This document shows positions 1 through 9,115 of a stretch of DNA of 64,000 nucleotides, in pieces; the stretch's first letter is position 1; every line of letters starts with the position of its first letter. Below the pieces are notes generated by a model. That model was not told where the DNA came from. It ran no database searches and was given only the letters and a program-made list of their open reading frames with translations. This DNA is from Winogradskyella undariae (lineage in GTDB: Bacteria; Bacteroidota; Bacteroidia; Flavobacteriales; Flavobacteriaceae), in contig NZ_JABTEL010000012.1 in assembly GCF_013285155.1 (NCBI RefSeq), positions 49,425 through 113,424 of the forward strand. Direction: 5' to 3'. The position numbers and the translations under genes are program-made.

Positions 1-99
1 TGAAGAAGATTTGTAATTCTATTAAACATATTTTTTTGTTGAATTGCCTTGCTTCGAATTTAGAAAGCAAAATTAAAAATCAAAAGTGAATACTAAATA

Positions 100-573
100 A
101 TGAGAACAGATAACAGGGAAATAAAAAACACCATAATTTCTATCTATTTTATACTGTTAGTCATTGCGGTTTTGTTGGCAACAGTTTTTAGATCTTTTCG
201 TTTGGTTGAAGGAGGTTCATTATATGTGTTATTAGGTTTGTTGGTCGCTGTAATTATTGTACATTTTGTAGCTCGTTTTTTTGAATATGATAGCGATGGC
301 GCTAATGTAATTATTACAAATAGCGGATTGATTCTTAATGATCATTTTAATTACCGAGAAAATAAAGTTGAAGTTCCTAGAGAAAAATTAACAGGATATA
401 AAATTAGTAATTATTATTTGTATAAGAATTTAACTATTTATACTACAGGTAGTAGCGGTAGTATTTCAAATGAAAGCTTTAATATAACACTTTTGAAACG
501 TAAAAAAATTAGATACGTAAGACAGTCTTTAAAAAAGATTATAAAAGAAAATAAATCTCACAAATTAGGATAG
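100..573 (+). CDS. Two-helix membrane protein upstream of parC
   Basis: Unrecognised 157-residue protein. Two hydrophobic segments (about residues 11-30 and 42-60) are followed by a soluble basic C-terminal part ending in a lysine-rich tail, so it is probably an inner-membrane protein with a cytoplasmic domain. Its stop codon directly abuts the parC ATG with no gap, so the two are almost certainly cotranscribed and translationally coupled. A role in topoisomerase function is not shown by the sequence; the link is only positional. The first 99 bases hold no complete gene. Confidence 0.75.
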   Translation: MRTDNREIKNTIISIYFILLVIAVLLATVFRSFRLVEGGSLYVLLGLLVAVIIVHFVARFFEYDSDGANVIITNSGLILNDHFNYRENKVEVPREKLTGYKISNYYLYKNLTIYTTGSSGSISNESFNITLLKRKKIRYVRQSLKKIIKENKSHKLG

Positions 574-3189
574 ATGGCAGAAGAAGAACATGAAGAATTT
601 ATAAATGAGGATAACGGTAGTCAAGAGACAATTACCAAGGTTACCGGAATGTATAAAGAGTGGTTTTTAGATTATGCTTCTTATGTTATTTTAGAACGTG
701 CAGTTCCGGCAATTGAAGATGGTTTTAAACCTGTTCAGCGTCGTATAATGCATTCTATGAAAGATTTAGATGATGGTCGTTACAATAAAGTAGCGAATAT
801 TGTTGGTCATACTATGCAATATCACCCGCATGGTGATGCAAGTATTGCAGATGCTATGGTTCAAATTGGTCAGAAAGATCTTTTAATAGATACTCAAGGA
901 AACTGGGGGAATATATTAACAGGAGACCGTGCAGCAGCATCTCGTTATATTGAAGCTAGACTTTCTAAGTTTGCAATGGATGTGGTTTATAATCCTAAAA
1001 TTACAGAATGGCAAGCTTCTTATGATGGTCGTCGTAAGGAACCTATAAATTTACCTGTAATGTTTCCGTTATTGTTAGCGCAAGGAGGTGAAGGTATTGC
1101 GGTTGGTTTGTCTACAAAAATATTACCTCATAATTTTATTGAGCTTATTGAGGCTTCTGTAAAGCATTTAAAAGGAAAACGATTTACTATTTTACCGGAT
1201 TTCCCAACGGCTGGTATTGCAGATTTCACAAACTACAATGATGGTTTGCGAGGTGGAAAAGTGAGAGTGCGTGCACAAATTTCTCAACGAGACAAAAATA
1301 CACTTGTTATTACGGAGATTCCTTTTGGTACAACAACAACTTCGCTTATAGACTCTGTGCTTAAGGCGAATGATAAAGGAAAAATTAAGATTAAAAAGAT
1401 TGAAGATAATACAGCAGCTAAAGTTGAAATTTTAATTCACTTGCCTGCAGGCTTATCACCAGATAAAACTATTGATGCACTTTTCGCTTTTACAAGTTGT
1501 GAAACTTCAATTTCGCCATTAGGTTGTGTAATTGAAGATAACAAGCCTTATTTTGTTGGTGTTACAGAAATGTTACGTCGTTCTACAGATAATACAGTTC
1601 AGCTTTTAAAAAGTGAATTAGAAATAAAATTAGGTGAATTTCAAGAGCAATGGCACTTTGCGTCTTTAGAGCGTATTTTTATTGATAAAAGAATTTACCG
1701 CGATATTGAAGAGGAAGAAACTTGGGATGGTGTAATTGAAGCTATCGATAAAGGACTTCAGCCACATATTAAACATTTAAAACGTGCTATTACTGTTGAA
1801 GATATTACACGTTTAACTGAGATAAGAATTAAACGTATTTCTAAATTTGATATCGATAAAGCACAACAGAAAATTGATGCTTTAGAAGATCAGATAGCTG
1901 AAGTAAAACATCACTTAGCGAATCTAATCGATTATGCTATAGCGTTTTTTGAAAGATTGAAACGAGATTACGGTGAAGGTAAAGAGCGTAAAACTGAAAT
2001 CAGAATCTTTGATGATGTAGATGCTACAAAAGTAGTGATCAGAAACACGAAGCTTTATGTTAATAGAGCTGAAGGATTTATTGGGACCTCACTAAAACGT
2101 GACGAATATGTTTGTGACTGTAGTGATATCGATGATGTTATTGTATTCACAAATCAAGGAACTATGATGGTGACTAAAGTGGATTCTAAAACTTTTATAG
2201 GTAAGAATATTATTCATGTTGCAATTTTCAAGAAAAAAGATAAGCGTACTATTTATAACATGATTTATCGCGATGGTAAAACCGGACCATCTTACGTGAA
2301 GCGATTTGCGGTAACAAGTATGACGAGAGATCGTGAGTACGATTTAACTAATGGAACAAAAGGTTCTGCTTTATGGTATTTTTCTGCAAACCCTAATGGT
2401 GAAGCAGAGGTTGTAACTATAATGCTAAGACAAGTTGGTAGTATTAAGAAATTAAAATGGGATTTAGACTTTGCAGATGTTCTTATAAAAGGTAGAGTTT
2501 CTAAAGGGAATACGGTTACTAAATATGCGATTAAGCGTATTGAGCTAAAAGAAAAAGGAGTTTCAACATTAAAACCTCGTAAAATTTGGTTCGATGATAC
2601 GGTTCGTCGTTTAAATGTAGACGGAAGAGGTGATTTAATTGGAGAATTTAGAGGTGAAGACAGGTTGTTAATTATTACTCAGTCTGGAATAGTAAAAACG
2701 ATTACGCCAGAATTAACAGCGCATTTTGATAATGAAATGATTGTTATGGAAAAATGGATTCCTAAAAAACCAATTTCAGCAATTTATTACGACGGAGAGA
2801 AAGAGCGTTATTATGTTAAGCGTTTTATTATTGAGCATGAAGGTAGAGAAGAAGACTTTATTTCGGATCATCCAGATTCTCAATTAGAGATTGTTTCTAC
2901 AGATTGGCGTCCAGTTGTAGATGTAGAATTCACAAAAGAACGTGGTAAAGAACGCAAACCAAATCTAGAAGTTAATCTTGAAGAATTTATTTCAGTAAAA
3001 GGTATTACTGCCTTAGGTAATCAGTTAACTAGAGATAAAATAAATCAAGTAAACCCGTTGGAATCGTTGCCTTATGAATTTGAAGAGGAGGAGGTTGTTG
3101 ATACGGAAAACGAAAAAGATTCTGGAGATTCAGAATCTCAATCTAAAAGTGAAGATGAAGAAGATCAAGCTCAGGGTTCTTTATTTTAA
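574..3189 (+). CDS. parC: DNA topoisomerase IV subunit A
   Basis: Breakage-reunion subunit of the type IIA topoisomerase that decatenates daughter chromosomes. The N-terminal GyrA/ParC core is clear: FKPVQRRIMHSM near residue 51, YHPHGDASIADAM near 83, and the catalytic tyrosine in AASRYIEARL (Tyr125). The C-terminal half resembles the beta-pinwheel region and ends in a very acidic tail. The length of 871 residues fits ParC of Bacteroidota. It lacks a recognisable GyrA box, which favours ParC over GyrA. It starts immediately after the stop of the upstream membrane protein and is followed by a strong bidirectional terminator. Confidence 0.95.
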   Translation: MAEEEHEEFINEDNGSQETITKVTGMYKEWFLDYASYVILERAVPAIEDGFKPVQRRIMHSMKDLDDGRYNKVANIVGHTMQYHPHGDASIADAMVQIGQKDLLIDTQGNWGNILTGDRAAASRYIEARLSKFAMDVVYNPKITEWQASYDGRRKEPINLPVMFPLLLAQGGEGIAVGLSTKILPHNFIELIEASVKHLKGKRFTILPDFPTAGIADFTNYNDGLRGGKVRVRAQISQRDKNTLVITEIPFGTTTTSLIDSVLKANDKGKIKIKKIEDNTAAKVEILIHLPAGLSPDKTIDALFAFTSCETSISPLGCVIEDNKPYFVGVTEMLRRSTDNTVQLLKSELEIKLGEFQEQWHFASLERIFIDKRIYRDIEEEETWDGVIEAIDKGLQPHIKHLKRAITVEDITRLTEIRIKRISKFDIDKAQQKIDALEDQIAEVKHHLANLIDYAIAFFERLKRDYGEGKERKTEIRIFDDVDATKVVIRNTKLYVNRAEGFIGTSLKRDEYVCDCSDIDDVIVFTNQGTMMVTKVDSKTFIGKNIIHVAIFKKKDKRTIYNMIYRDGKTGPSYVKRFAVTSMTRDREYDLTNGTKGSALWYFSANPNGEAEVVTIMLRQVGSIKKLKWDLDFADVLIKGRVSKGNTVTKYAIKRIELKEKGVSTLKPRKIWFDDTVRRLNVDGRGDLIGEFRGEDRLLIITQSGIVKTITPELTAHFDNEMIVMEKWIPKKPISAIYYDGEKERYYVKRFIIEHEGREEDFISDHPDSQLEIVSTDWRPVVDVEFTKERGKERKPNLEVNLEEFISVKGITALGNQLTRDKINQVNPLESLPYEFEEEEVVDTENEKDSGDSESQSKSEDEEDQAQGSLF

Positions 3190-3205
3190 AGTTATTCATT
3201 TACAT

Positions 3206-3250
3206 AAATCAAAAAAGCTGAAGTGGTTTCCATTTCAGCTTTTTTGATTT
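3206..3250. terminator. Bidirectional intrinsic terminator after parC
   Basis: A perfect 17-bp inverted repeat (3206-3222 with 3234-3250) with an 11-base loop has an A-run on one side and a T-run on the other. It lies between parC and the convergent lipoprotein gene and can serve both. Confidence 0.85.
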
Positions 3251-3297
3251 TAAAAAATTATCAAACCTTATTATCTTTAACTCGGTTTTATTTGCTA

Positions 3298-3687
3298 CTA
3301 TTTTATTCTTGTTGCTGTGCCTTTCTCTACGCGAGAAGGTTTATTAGCTCTTTTTACAGCGCGTTTATATTCAAAAGTGTATGAATCTTTAGTTGTAGAG
3401 AGAATCTTCATGTGTATCGCTTCTTTTTCCGCATTACTAACAGGGTGTAGTTTTTTTAGAATAAACTCGCAGTCATTAATCCATCTTACGGAAGATGAAT
3501 CTTCAACACCTTCATGGTAATCTATATTTAGGTCTTCTGTTCTTTTAAATCTGTTTGTTTGCTCAATACCGTCTATGGTGTAGGTAAATTCAAAAGTACC
3601 AGTTTTAAAATCCGAACAATTGCGTTCTGCTGTCGAGTAGCAGCTTGTTAATAGTGTTAGTGCTAATATGGATAAGAGTAACTTCAT
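3298..3687 (-). CDS. Small lipoprotein, function unknown
   Basis: A 129-residue protein beginning MKLLLSILALTLLTSCYS, a typical lipoprotein signal with the lipobox cysteine near residue 16, so it is predicted to be anchored in an envelope membrane. The rest is a compact, charged domain with two more cysteines and no family I can name. An in-frame upstream ATG at 3756 would add 23 residues, but they would bury the signal peptide and overlap the upstream XRE gene, so the start at 3687 is preferred. It lies downstream of the XRE gene on the same strand and may be cotranscribed. Confidence 0.75.
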   Translation of the reverse strand: MKLLLSILALTLLTSCYSTAERNCSDFKTGTFEFTYTIDGIEQTNRFKRTEDLNIDYHEGVEDSSSVRWINDCEFILKKLHPVSNAEKEAIHMKILSTTKDSYTFEYKRAVKRANKPSRVEKGTATRIK

Positions 3688-3727
3688 AAGAATCTTTTGG
3701 CAAAGATAACTAATAGCAAAATTATAA

Positions 3728-4144
3728 TTAAGGGTTATAACTCTTAAAAGTTCCATTTTTATAAAAGATAACTATTTTTTCAATCTCTGAATCCGATTCA
3801 GAACTGGGAACAGAAACCGAATCATGTTTTACTGTTTGTTGTTTCTCAACTATTTCTTGATCAATAGGCTTTGTGGGTTCTGAAATTTTTAACCCTGGTA
3901 ATTCTGGTGTATTAGGATTATTAGGGAAATTTCCTTTTCCATTCAGTAACCAATATAATTCTACTTCCGGGTAGGCGTGTAGAATCTTCATAACAAAGTC
4001 TAAACTAGGTTTATTTCTTCCAGATAATATATGTGAAATGCTAGAGCGTTGTACTCCGATTTTTTCAGCAAAACCAGAAGCAGATTCGTTATAAAAATCG
4101 ATTACTTTTTGTAAACGTTTAGTGAATTCAGTTGAGTTTATCAT
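3728..4144 (-). CDS. XRE-family HTH transcriptional regulator
   Basis: DNA-binding protein with an N-terminal helix-turn-helix of the Cro/C1 type (about residues 5-60; the recognition helix is around VQRSSISHILSGRNKPS). A pattern often seen in Bacteroidota regulators follows (YWLLNGKGNF). The C-terminal half is proline- and charge-rich, with no known effector domain. The ATG at 4144 is preferred over the one three codons upstream because it leaves a normal leader after the predicted promoter. It is divergent from an M14 peptidase, and TTACA-N2-TGTAA palindromes lie on both sides of the gap, which suggests autoregulation and control of the peptidase. Confidence 0.85.
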   Translation of the reverse strand: MINSTEFTKRLQKVIDFYNESASGFAEKIGVQRSSISHILSGRNKPSLDFVMKILHAYPEVELYWLLNGKGNFPNNPNTPELPGLKISEPTKPIDQEIVEKQQTVKHDSVSVPSSESDSEIEKIVIFYKNGTFKSYNP

Positions 4145-4173
4145 TGTAAACATTTAGGTTGTGTTTGCCGTGG

Positions 4174-4183
4174 TACAAATGTA
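4174..4183 (-). promoter_or_regulatory. Promoter box overlapping an operator-like palindrome, XRE gene
   Basis: On the minus strand TACATTTG (4176-4183) matches the Bacteroidota -7 box TAnnTTTG and lies about 32 bases upstream of the preferred XRE start. The same bases form the palindrome TACA-AA-TGTA, matching the two sites at 4395-4431. A repressor bound here would cover the promoter. Confidence 0.5.
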
Positions 4184-4394
4184 AACATTAGAGTTTAGAT
4201 GACCTAAATTATTACTGTTTTAAATATATTAAGCATAAATAATCACTTTAGTTTAGGTATGTAAACAACTGAAAACAAGACGAATGATGTATTATATTGT
4301 GTTGTGACTATTTATTGTAGGAAATGTTGATTTATAAGTAAACTACTTTTAAAATTCACGTTTACGGTTGTAACTTAAAAGCTGGTTTTTATTG

Positions 4395-4431
4395 TTTACA
4401 TTTGTAAATGAGTAAATGATTACATTTGTAA
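4395..4431 (+). promoter_or_regulatory. Two operator-like palindromes over the M14 peptidase promoter
   Basis: TTTACA-TT-TGTAAA (4395-4408) and TTACA-TT-TGTAA (4420-4431) are both perfect-arm palindromes of one sequence, with centres 24 bp apart. Each contains TACATTTG, a perfect TAnnTTTG -7 box, and the second ends 16 bases before the peptidase ATG. The rest of the 294-bp divergent gap shows no gene. Confidence 0.55.
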
Positions 4432-4447
4432 CCAAGAAAATAACCTT

Positions 4448-5590
4448 ATGAATCTAGAACTTTTAAACCATATATACTTAGAGTTAAAAACTGAAGAATT
4501 ACACGGTCGTTATATAACGAATTCACATATACAACCCTGTATTGATAAATTATCAAAACCTATTATAAAGACACTTGGTTATTCTGTTGAAGAGCGACCA
4601 ATTTATAGTTTAACATATGGACAAGGACCAATTAAAGTTTTATTATGGTCTCAAATGCACGGAAACGAATCTACATCTACAAAAGCACTTTTTGATTGTT
4701 TTAATCTTTTAGAATCGGATCATGATGTTGCTAAACGAATTTTAGAGCGTTGTACTTTGGTTGTAATTCCTATATTAAACCCAGATGGTGCGGAGCGTTT
4801 TACACGCTTAAATGCTAATTTAGTAGACTTAAATAGGGATGCTCAAGATTTAACACAACCAGAAAGTAAGATATTACGTCAAATATATAATGATGTAAAA
4901 CCTGATTATTGTTTTAATTTACATGGACAGCGTACTTTATTTAGTGTTGGTGAAACAAATAAGGTTGCAACATTATCATTCTTATCACCTGCACAAGATC
5001 CAGAACGTACGCTAACAGCGAATAGGAAAGCTTCTATGGCTATTATAGCTGAAATTAATAAACTATTACAGATCGAAATTCCTAATGGCATAGGACGTTA
5101 TGATGATGGTTTTAATTTGAATTGCGTTGGAGATACTTTTCAAAACTTTGGTGTACCAACACTTTTATATGAAGCTGGTCATTATGCTGATGATTATGAT
5201 AGGGAAGAGGTGAGAAGATTTATGTTTTTAGCAATACTTAAAGGTCTAGATGCGATAATTAATGAAATTAAGCAGAAAAACTACGAATCTTACTTCTTAA
5301 TTCCTGAAAATGGAAAGTGTTTCAATGATATTATCATACGAAATGTAAAATATTCTGATTCAAACGAACTTGTAGATATAGCTATTCAGTATAAAGAAGT
5401 GTTGATTTCTAGAGAATTACATTTTACTCCTGTGGTTGATGCTATTTCTGACTTAAAAACTAAATTTGGTCACAAAGAAATAGATGCAAAGGGCTGTGCT
5501 GTAACAACATCAGGTAATTCTGAGTTAAATATAGGTTCCGAAATCGTTTTCGTAATGGTAAATGATGAAAGAATCTTATTAAAACCTTAA
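4448..5590 (+). CDS. M14-family zinc carboxypeptidase
   Basis: Predicted zinc-dependent carboxypeptidase of the M14 fold, 380 residues. The zinc site is visible as HGNE (His71, Glu74) and NLHG (His159). DLNRD (about 127-131) is the usual substrate carboxylate-binding stretch, and YEAGHY supplies the catalytic glutamate (Glu242). There is no signal peptide, so it probably acts in the cytoplasm, perhaps on peptides or peptidoglycan fragments. The C-terminal 100 residues form a separate beta-rich region. It is divergent from an XRE regulator and its promoter is covered by operator-like palindromes, so repression by that regulator is likely. Confidence 0.85.
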   Translation: MNLELLNHIYLELKTEELHGRYITNSHIQPCIDKLSKPIIKTLGYSVEERPIYSLTYGQGPIKVLLWSQMHGNESTSTKALFDCFNLLESDHDVAKRILERCTLVVIPILNPDGAERFTRLNANLVDLNRDAQDLTQPESKILRQIYNDVKPDYCFNLHGQRTLFSVGETNKVATLSFLSPAQDPERTLTANRKASMAIIAEINKLLQIEIPNGIGRYDDGFNLNCVGDTFQNFGVPTLLYEAGHYADDYDREEVRRFMFLAILKGLDAIINEIKQKNYESYFLIPENGKCFNDIIIRNVKYSDSNELVDIAIQYKEVLISRELHFTPVVDAISDLKTKFGHKEIDAKGCAVTTSGNSELNIGSEIVFVMVNDERILLKP

Positions 5591-5631
5591 AATAATTCAT
5601 TTAAAATGCACAATCGTTAACTTAAATGTCT

Positions 5632-5639
5632 TAATTTTG
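5632..5639 (+). promoter_or_regulatory. -7 promoter box of the Lrp gene
   Basis: TAATTTTG fits TAnnTTTG exactly and lies about 25 bases upstream of the Lrp start. No clear -33 box is seen. Confidence 0.45.
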
Positions 5640-5664
5640 CATTTACTTTAAATATTATATGATT

Positions 5665-6144
5665 ATGGCAAAGTTTAAATTAGATGAAGTTGATCACCAG
5701 ATTCTAGATATGTTAATTGATAATACACGAATTCCTTTTACAGATATCGCTAAGAAATTATTGATTTCTGCAGGTACTGTACATGTACGTGTAAAGAAAA
5801 TGGAAGAAGCAGGTATTATTATGGGTTCATCATTAACCTTAAATTACCAAAAACTAGATTATTCATTTATAGCTTATGTAGGTGTTTTTCTTCAAAATAC
5901 ATCACAGACTAAATTTGTTTTAGAACGTATTTCTGATATACCATATGTAACGGTAGCACATATTACAACAGGGAAATTCAATATTTTTTGTAAAATAAGA
6001 GCTAAAGATACCATGCACGCTAAAGATATTATCTTTTTGTTAGATGATATTGATGGTGTTTATAGAACAGAAACAATGATTTCTTTAGAGGAAAGTTTAA
6101 ATGATAAAAAACGATTAATGCATACTATTTTTAATGAATTGTAA
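5665..6144 (+). CDS. Lrp/AsnC-family transcriptional regulator
   Basis: A 159-residue feast/famine regulator. The N-terminal winged helix-turn-helix (about residues 5-55, DHQILDMLIDNTRIPFTDIA followed by GTVHVRVKKMEEAGII) precedes a RAM ligand-binding domain (about 65-150). Such proteins form octamers and respond to amino acids. The ATG two codons upstream (5659) is possible, but MAKFKLDEVDHQ is the conserved-looking start. It is monocistronic, bounded by its own promoter and a terminator. The identity of the target genes cannot be read from the sequence. Confidence 0.9.
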   Translation: MAKFKLDEVDHQILDMLIDNTRIPFTDIAKKLLISAGTVHVRVKKMEEAGIIMGSSLTLNYQKLDYSFIAYVGVFLQNTSQTKFVLERISDIPYVTVAHITTGKFNIFCKIRAKDTMHAKDIIFLLDDIDGVYRTETMISLEESLNDKKRLMHTIFNEL

Positions 6145-6164
6145 GCATTAGAATATATTTTAAC

Positions 6165-6201
6165 AAAAGCCCTTAGTTTATTTTACTTTGGGCTTTTTTT
6201 T
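6165..6201 (+). terminator. Intrinsic terminator after the Lrp gene
   Basis: AAAAGCCC (6165-6172) pairs with GGGCTTTT (6190-6197) and a T-run follows. Confidence 0.75.
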
Positions 6202-6214
6202 GTAAAATTGGTAT

Positions 6215-6727
6215 ATGAATAGACTTAGTACATCAGAATGCAATGCTTACTTTCAGCCTTATATAGATAAGGTTAATAAATACGAAAGTTTGGTAGAGGG
6301 ATTAAAACAACATCTAGAGTCAGTTGCTTCTTTTTATCATAGTATTCCGGAAGAGAAATATGATTATGCTTATGCGGAAGGTAAATGGACTGTAAAAGAT
6401 GTGTTATTACATATTATAGATACAGAACGTATTTTGGCTTATAGAGCACTACGTATAGCGAGAGGTGATAAAACGTCTTTAGCAGGTTTTGAACAAGATG
6501 GTTATGTTGAGCACGGTTTTGCTAAAAACCGTTCAATGGAAAGCTTAATTGAAGAGTATAAAGCAGTAAGACAAGCTACTATTACTTTGTTTAATTCATT
6601 AACAGGAGATAATTTACTTTTTATAGGTGAGGCTTCAGGTTTTCCTATTTCTGTTAGAGCTTTAGGTTATATTATATTAGGTCATGAAAATCATCACAAC
6701 CTAATTATAAAAGAGCGTTATCTTTAA
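6215..6727 (+). CDS. DinB-superfamily metal-binding protein
   Basis: A 170-residue four-helix-bundle protein of the DinB/YfiT type. The putative metal ligands are in VLLHIIDTER (His66) and GHENHHN (His157, His160 or His161), the usual spacing of three histidines. GKWTVKDVLLHI is the family signature. Members include bacillithiol- and mycothiol-dependent transferases, but the substrate of this one is unknown. It is convergent with aroB, and the two stop regions overlap by 4 bases. Confidence 0.85.
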   Translation: MNRLSTSECNAYFQPYIDKVNKYESLVEGLKQHLESVASFYHSIPEEKYDYAYAEGKWTVKDVLLHIIDTERILAYRALRIARGDKTSLAGFEQDGYVEHGFAKNRSMESLIEEYKAVRQATITLFNSLTGDNLLFIGEASGFPISVRALGYIILGHENHHNLIIKERYL

Positions 6728-7794
6728 TTGTTATAATACTCAAAAGCTTCTGAGATTAATTCATTTGTAGCTACACAGTCTATTTTAGGTTGCCCTATAG
6801 CTTCAAGAAGTACAAATTTTACAATACCATGACTGTTTTTCTTGTCGTATTTTAATAATTCGACAATTTGTAATTGATCTTCTTTAGTAATTTCAACTTT
6901 AGAAAACGTTTTTAGAATGCCTTCATTAATAATTTCTAAGCTTTCATTGCTTAAACCACAAACTTTGGTAGAGAGGTAAGTTTCTAAAATCATACCTAAT
7001 GCAATAGCTTCTCCGTGTAGAAGTGTTGTTTTTTCGTCATTTTCAAGAAAATAACTTTCTATAGCGTGGCCTAGAGTATGTCCGAAATTCAATATTTTTC
7101 TTAAACCTTGTTCTGTTGGGTCAGAGGTTACAACATCATTTTTTATAATCACCGATTGATGGATTAAACTATCTAAATCAGAAATATCTAGTTTTTCAAG
7201 ATGCGTTAAAGTATCCCAATACTTTTCGTCATAAATTAAACCGTGTTTTAGCATTTCAGCAAATCCAGAAACCATTTCGTTCGGAGGTAATGTATCTAAG
7301 AATGATGTGTCTATACCAACCATTTTACCTTCAGTAATTACACCAACTTGGTTTTTTAAAACACCTAAATCTACACCTGTTTTACCTCCAACGGAAGCAT
7401 CAACCATGGCCAATAAAGATGTAGGAATGTTAATGTATGGAATACCTCTCATGTAAGTACTGGCAACAAAGCCACCTAAATCGGTAACAACACCGCCACC
7501 TAAATTGATTAATAAGCTTTTGCGGTCTGCGTTATATTCAGATAAAGCTTCCCAGACACCTGTACAGATATCAATGGTTTTATGTTCTTCACCGTTTGGC
7601 ATTTCCATAACCTCAATGGCGATATCTCCATTTTCTAAGCGTTCTAAAAACTTAGGTAGACAATAATCGTGCGTGTTAGTATCAACTAGAACAAATATTT
7701 TTGAAGGTTCAGTTGTTTTTATATAACCGTTAAGTTCTGTGTAAACATCAGAGTTAAAATATACAACGGCGTCTTTTGTAGTAATAGAATTCAT
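6724..7794 (-). CDS. aroB: 3-dehydroquinate synthase
   Basis: Second step of the shikimate pathway: conversion of DAHP to 3-dehydroquinate, using NAD and a divalent metal. The NAD-binding GGGVVTDLGGF stretch, the SLLAMVDASVGGKTGVD motif, GFAEMLKHGLI and the metal-binding histidines in NFGHTLGHAIE are all present. The ATG at 7794 gives 356 residues, the usual length. An in-frame start at 7878 would add a 28-residue hydrophobic, lysine-rich extension that the family lacks and would run into the promoter of the divergent proline dehydrogenase gene. Confidence 0.95.
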   Translation of the reverse strand: MNSITTKDAVVYFNSDVYTELNGYIKTTEPSKIFVLVDTNTHDYCLPKFLERLENGDIAIEVMEMPNGEEHKTIDICTGVWEALSEYNADRKSLLINLGGGVVTDLGGFVASTYMRGIPYINIPTSLLAMVDASVGGKTGVDLGVLKNQVGVITEGKMVGIDTSFLDTLPPNEMVSGFAEMLKHGLIYDEKYWDTLTHLEKLDISDLDSLIHQSVIIKNDVVTSDPTEQGLRKILNFGHTLGHAIESYFLENDEKTTLLHGEAIALGMILETYLSTKVCGLSNESLEIINEGILKTFSKVEITKEDQLQIVELLKYDKKNSHGIVKFVLLEAIGQPKIDCVATNELISEAFEYYNN

Positions 7795-7866
7795 ATTAAA
7801 AATTATAATCAGTAATAATATGTGAAAATACTTCCTTTTTAGAAAAAAATGTAAAACAATATTAAA

Positions 7867-7874
7867 TATATTTG
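7867..7874 (+). promoter_or_regulatory. -7 promoter box of the proline dehydrogenase gene
   Basis: TATATTTG matches TAnnTTTG and sits 22 bases before the ATG at 7897. Confidence 0.5.
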
Positions 7875-7896
7875 TCATTACATATTCTTTAAGCTA

Positions 7897-9069
7897 ATGA
7901 TAGATCGTTCACTCTTTGAGAACACAGCTACGGCCTTTACTCTAAAATCTGATTCAGAATTAGATCGTGCGTATTTTTTATTTAAAATGATTTCTTCAGA
8001 ACCATTGGTTCGGATTGGAACTATTGCGACAAATTTTGCATTAAAAGCGCATCTTCCTGTAGAAAAACTTATACGAGCCACTGTTTTTGATCATTTTTGT
8101 GGTGGAATTAATGAAGATGACTGCTTGCCCGTTATAGATAAACTATACACGGAAGGTGTTAGTTCTGTTTTAGATTACTCTGTTGAAGGTAAGGATGAAG
8201 AAAATCAGTTTGATAATGCTTTAGAAAAAATCCTGAAGATTATTAATTTTTGTGATGATAGGGAAGCGATGCCAATCGTTGTTTTTAAGCCTTCTGGTTT
8301 TGGGCGTTTTGCATTATACCAAAAGAAAACAGAAGGTGTTGCTTTAACTACAGATGAAGAAGCTGAATGGGAGCGCATAGTTAATAGATTTGATACCGTT
8401 TGTAAATTAGCAAAATCCAAAGATGTAGAAGTTTTAATTGATGGCGAAGAAAGCTGGATGCAAGACGCTGCAGATGATTTAGTAGAGGAAATGATGCGTC
8501 GTTATAATAAAGATGTCACAATTGTTTATAATACTTTACAGCTCTATCGTTGGGATCGTTTTGATTATTTAAAAAAATTACATCAAAACGCGATTGAAAA
8601 TGGGTTTAAAATAGGAGTGAAGATAGTTCGTGGTGCTTATATGGAAAAAGAACGTGAACGCGCTTTAGAGAAAGGTTATGATTCTCCTATTTGTGAAAGT
8701 AAAAAAGTAACTGATGATAATTTTAATGAAACATTAAATTATATTTTAGATAACTTAAATGTAATCTCTGTTTTTATAGGAACACATAATGAAGCAAGTT
8801 GTTATTTAGCTATGGATCTTATGGAAAAACATAACATATCTAAACAAGATAATAATGTTTGGTTTGGACAATTGTACGGAATGAGCGATCATATAAGTTT
8901 TAATTTGGCAGCACAAGGTTATAACGTTGCTAAGTATATTCCGTTTGGACCAGTTAAAGATGTGATGCCTTATTTAATAAGAAGAGCAGAAGAAAATACT
9001 TCGGTTTCTGGGCAGACAAGTAGAGAATTAACCTTATTAAAAACAGAAAAAAAGAGACGTAAATCGTAG
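7897..9069 (+). CDS. Proline dehydrogenase (FAD-dependent)
   Basis: Monofunctional PRODH of 390 residues, oxidising proline to pyrroline-5-carboxylate and passing electrons to the quinone pool. The beta/alpha barrel shows VKIVRGAYMEKER near residue 245, FIGTHNEAS for the flavin side, and the substrate-binding arginine pair in YLIRRAEENTSVSG near 365. There is no linked P5C dehydrogenase here, so the second enzyme must be encoded elsewhere. It is divergent from aroB. The C-terminus is very basic. Confidence 0.92.
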   Translation: MIDRSLFENTATAFTLKSDSELDRAYFLFKMISSEPLVRIGTIATNFALKAHLPVEKLIRATVFDHFCGGINEDDCLPVIDKLYTEGVSSVLDYSVEGKDEENQFDNALEKILKIINFCDDREAMPIVVFKPSGFGRFALYQKKTEGVALTTDEEAEWERIVNRFDTVCKLAKSKDVEVLIDGEESWMQDAADDLVEEMMRRYNKDVTIVYNTLQLYRWDRFDYLKKLHQNAIENGFKIGVKIVRGAYMEKERERALEKGYDSPICESKKVTDDNFNETLNYILDNLNVISVFIGTHNEASCYLAMDLMEKHNISKQDNNVWFGQLYGMSDHISFNLAAQGYNVAKYIPFGPVKDVMPYLIRRAEENTSVSGQTSRELTLLKTEKKRRKS

Positions 9070-9115
9070 TTAGGTCTAGTTAATCTATGAGTTTTAGTGT
9101 TGTTATCTAAGTTTC

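Noticed and set aside
1..16. A short frame reading Glu-Glu-Asp-Leu-stop at the left edge, possibly the tail of an upstream gene such as parE.
   Set aside because: Four codons are too few to support a gene; nothing beyond the position before parC favours it.
7795..7878. A longer AroB with a hydrophobic N-terminus.
   Set aside because: The family begins close to residue 29 of that form, and the region contains the promoter of the divergent gene.
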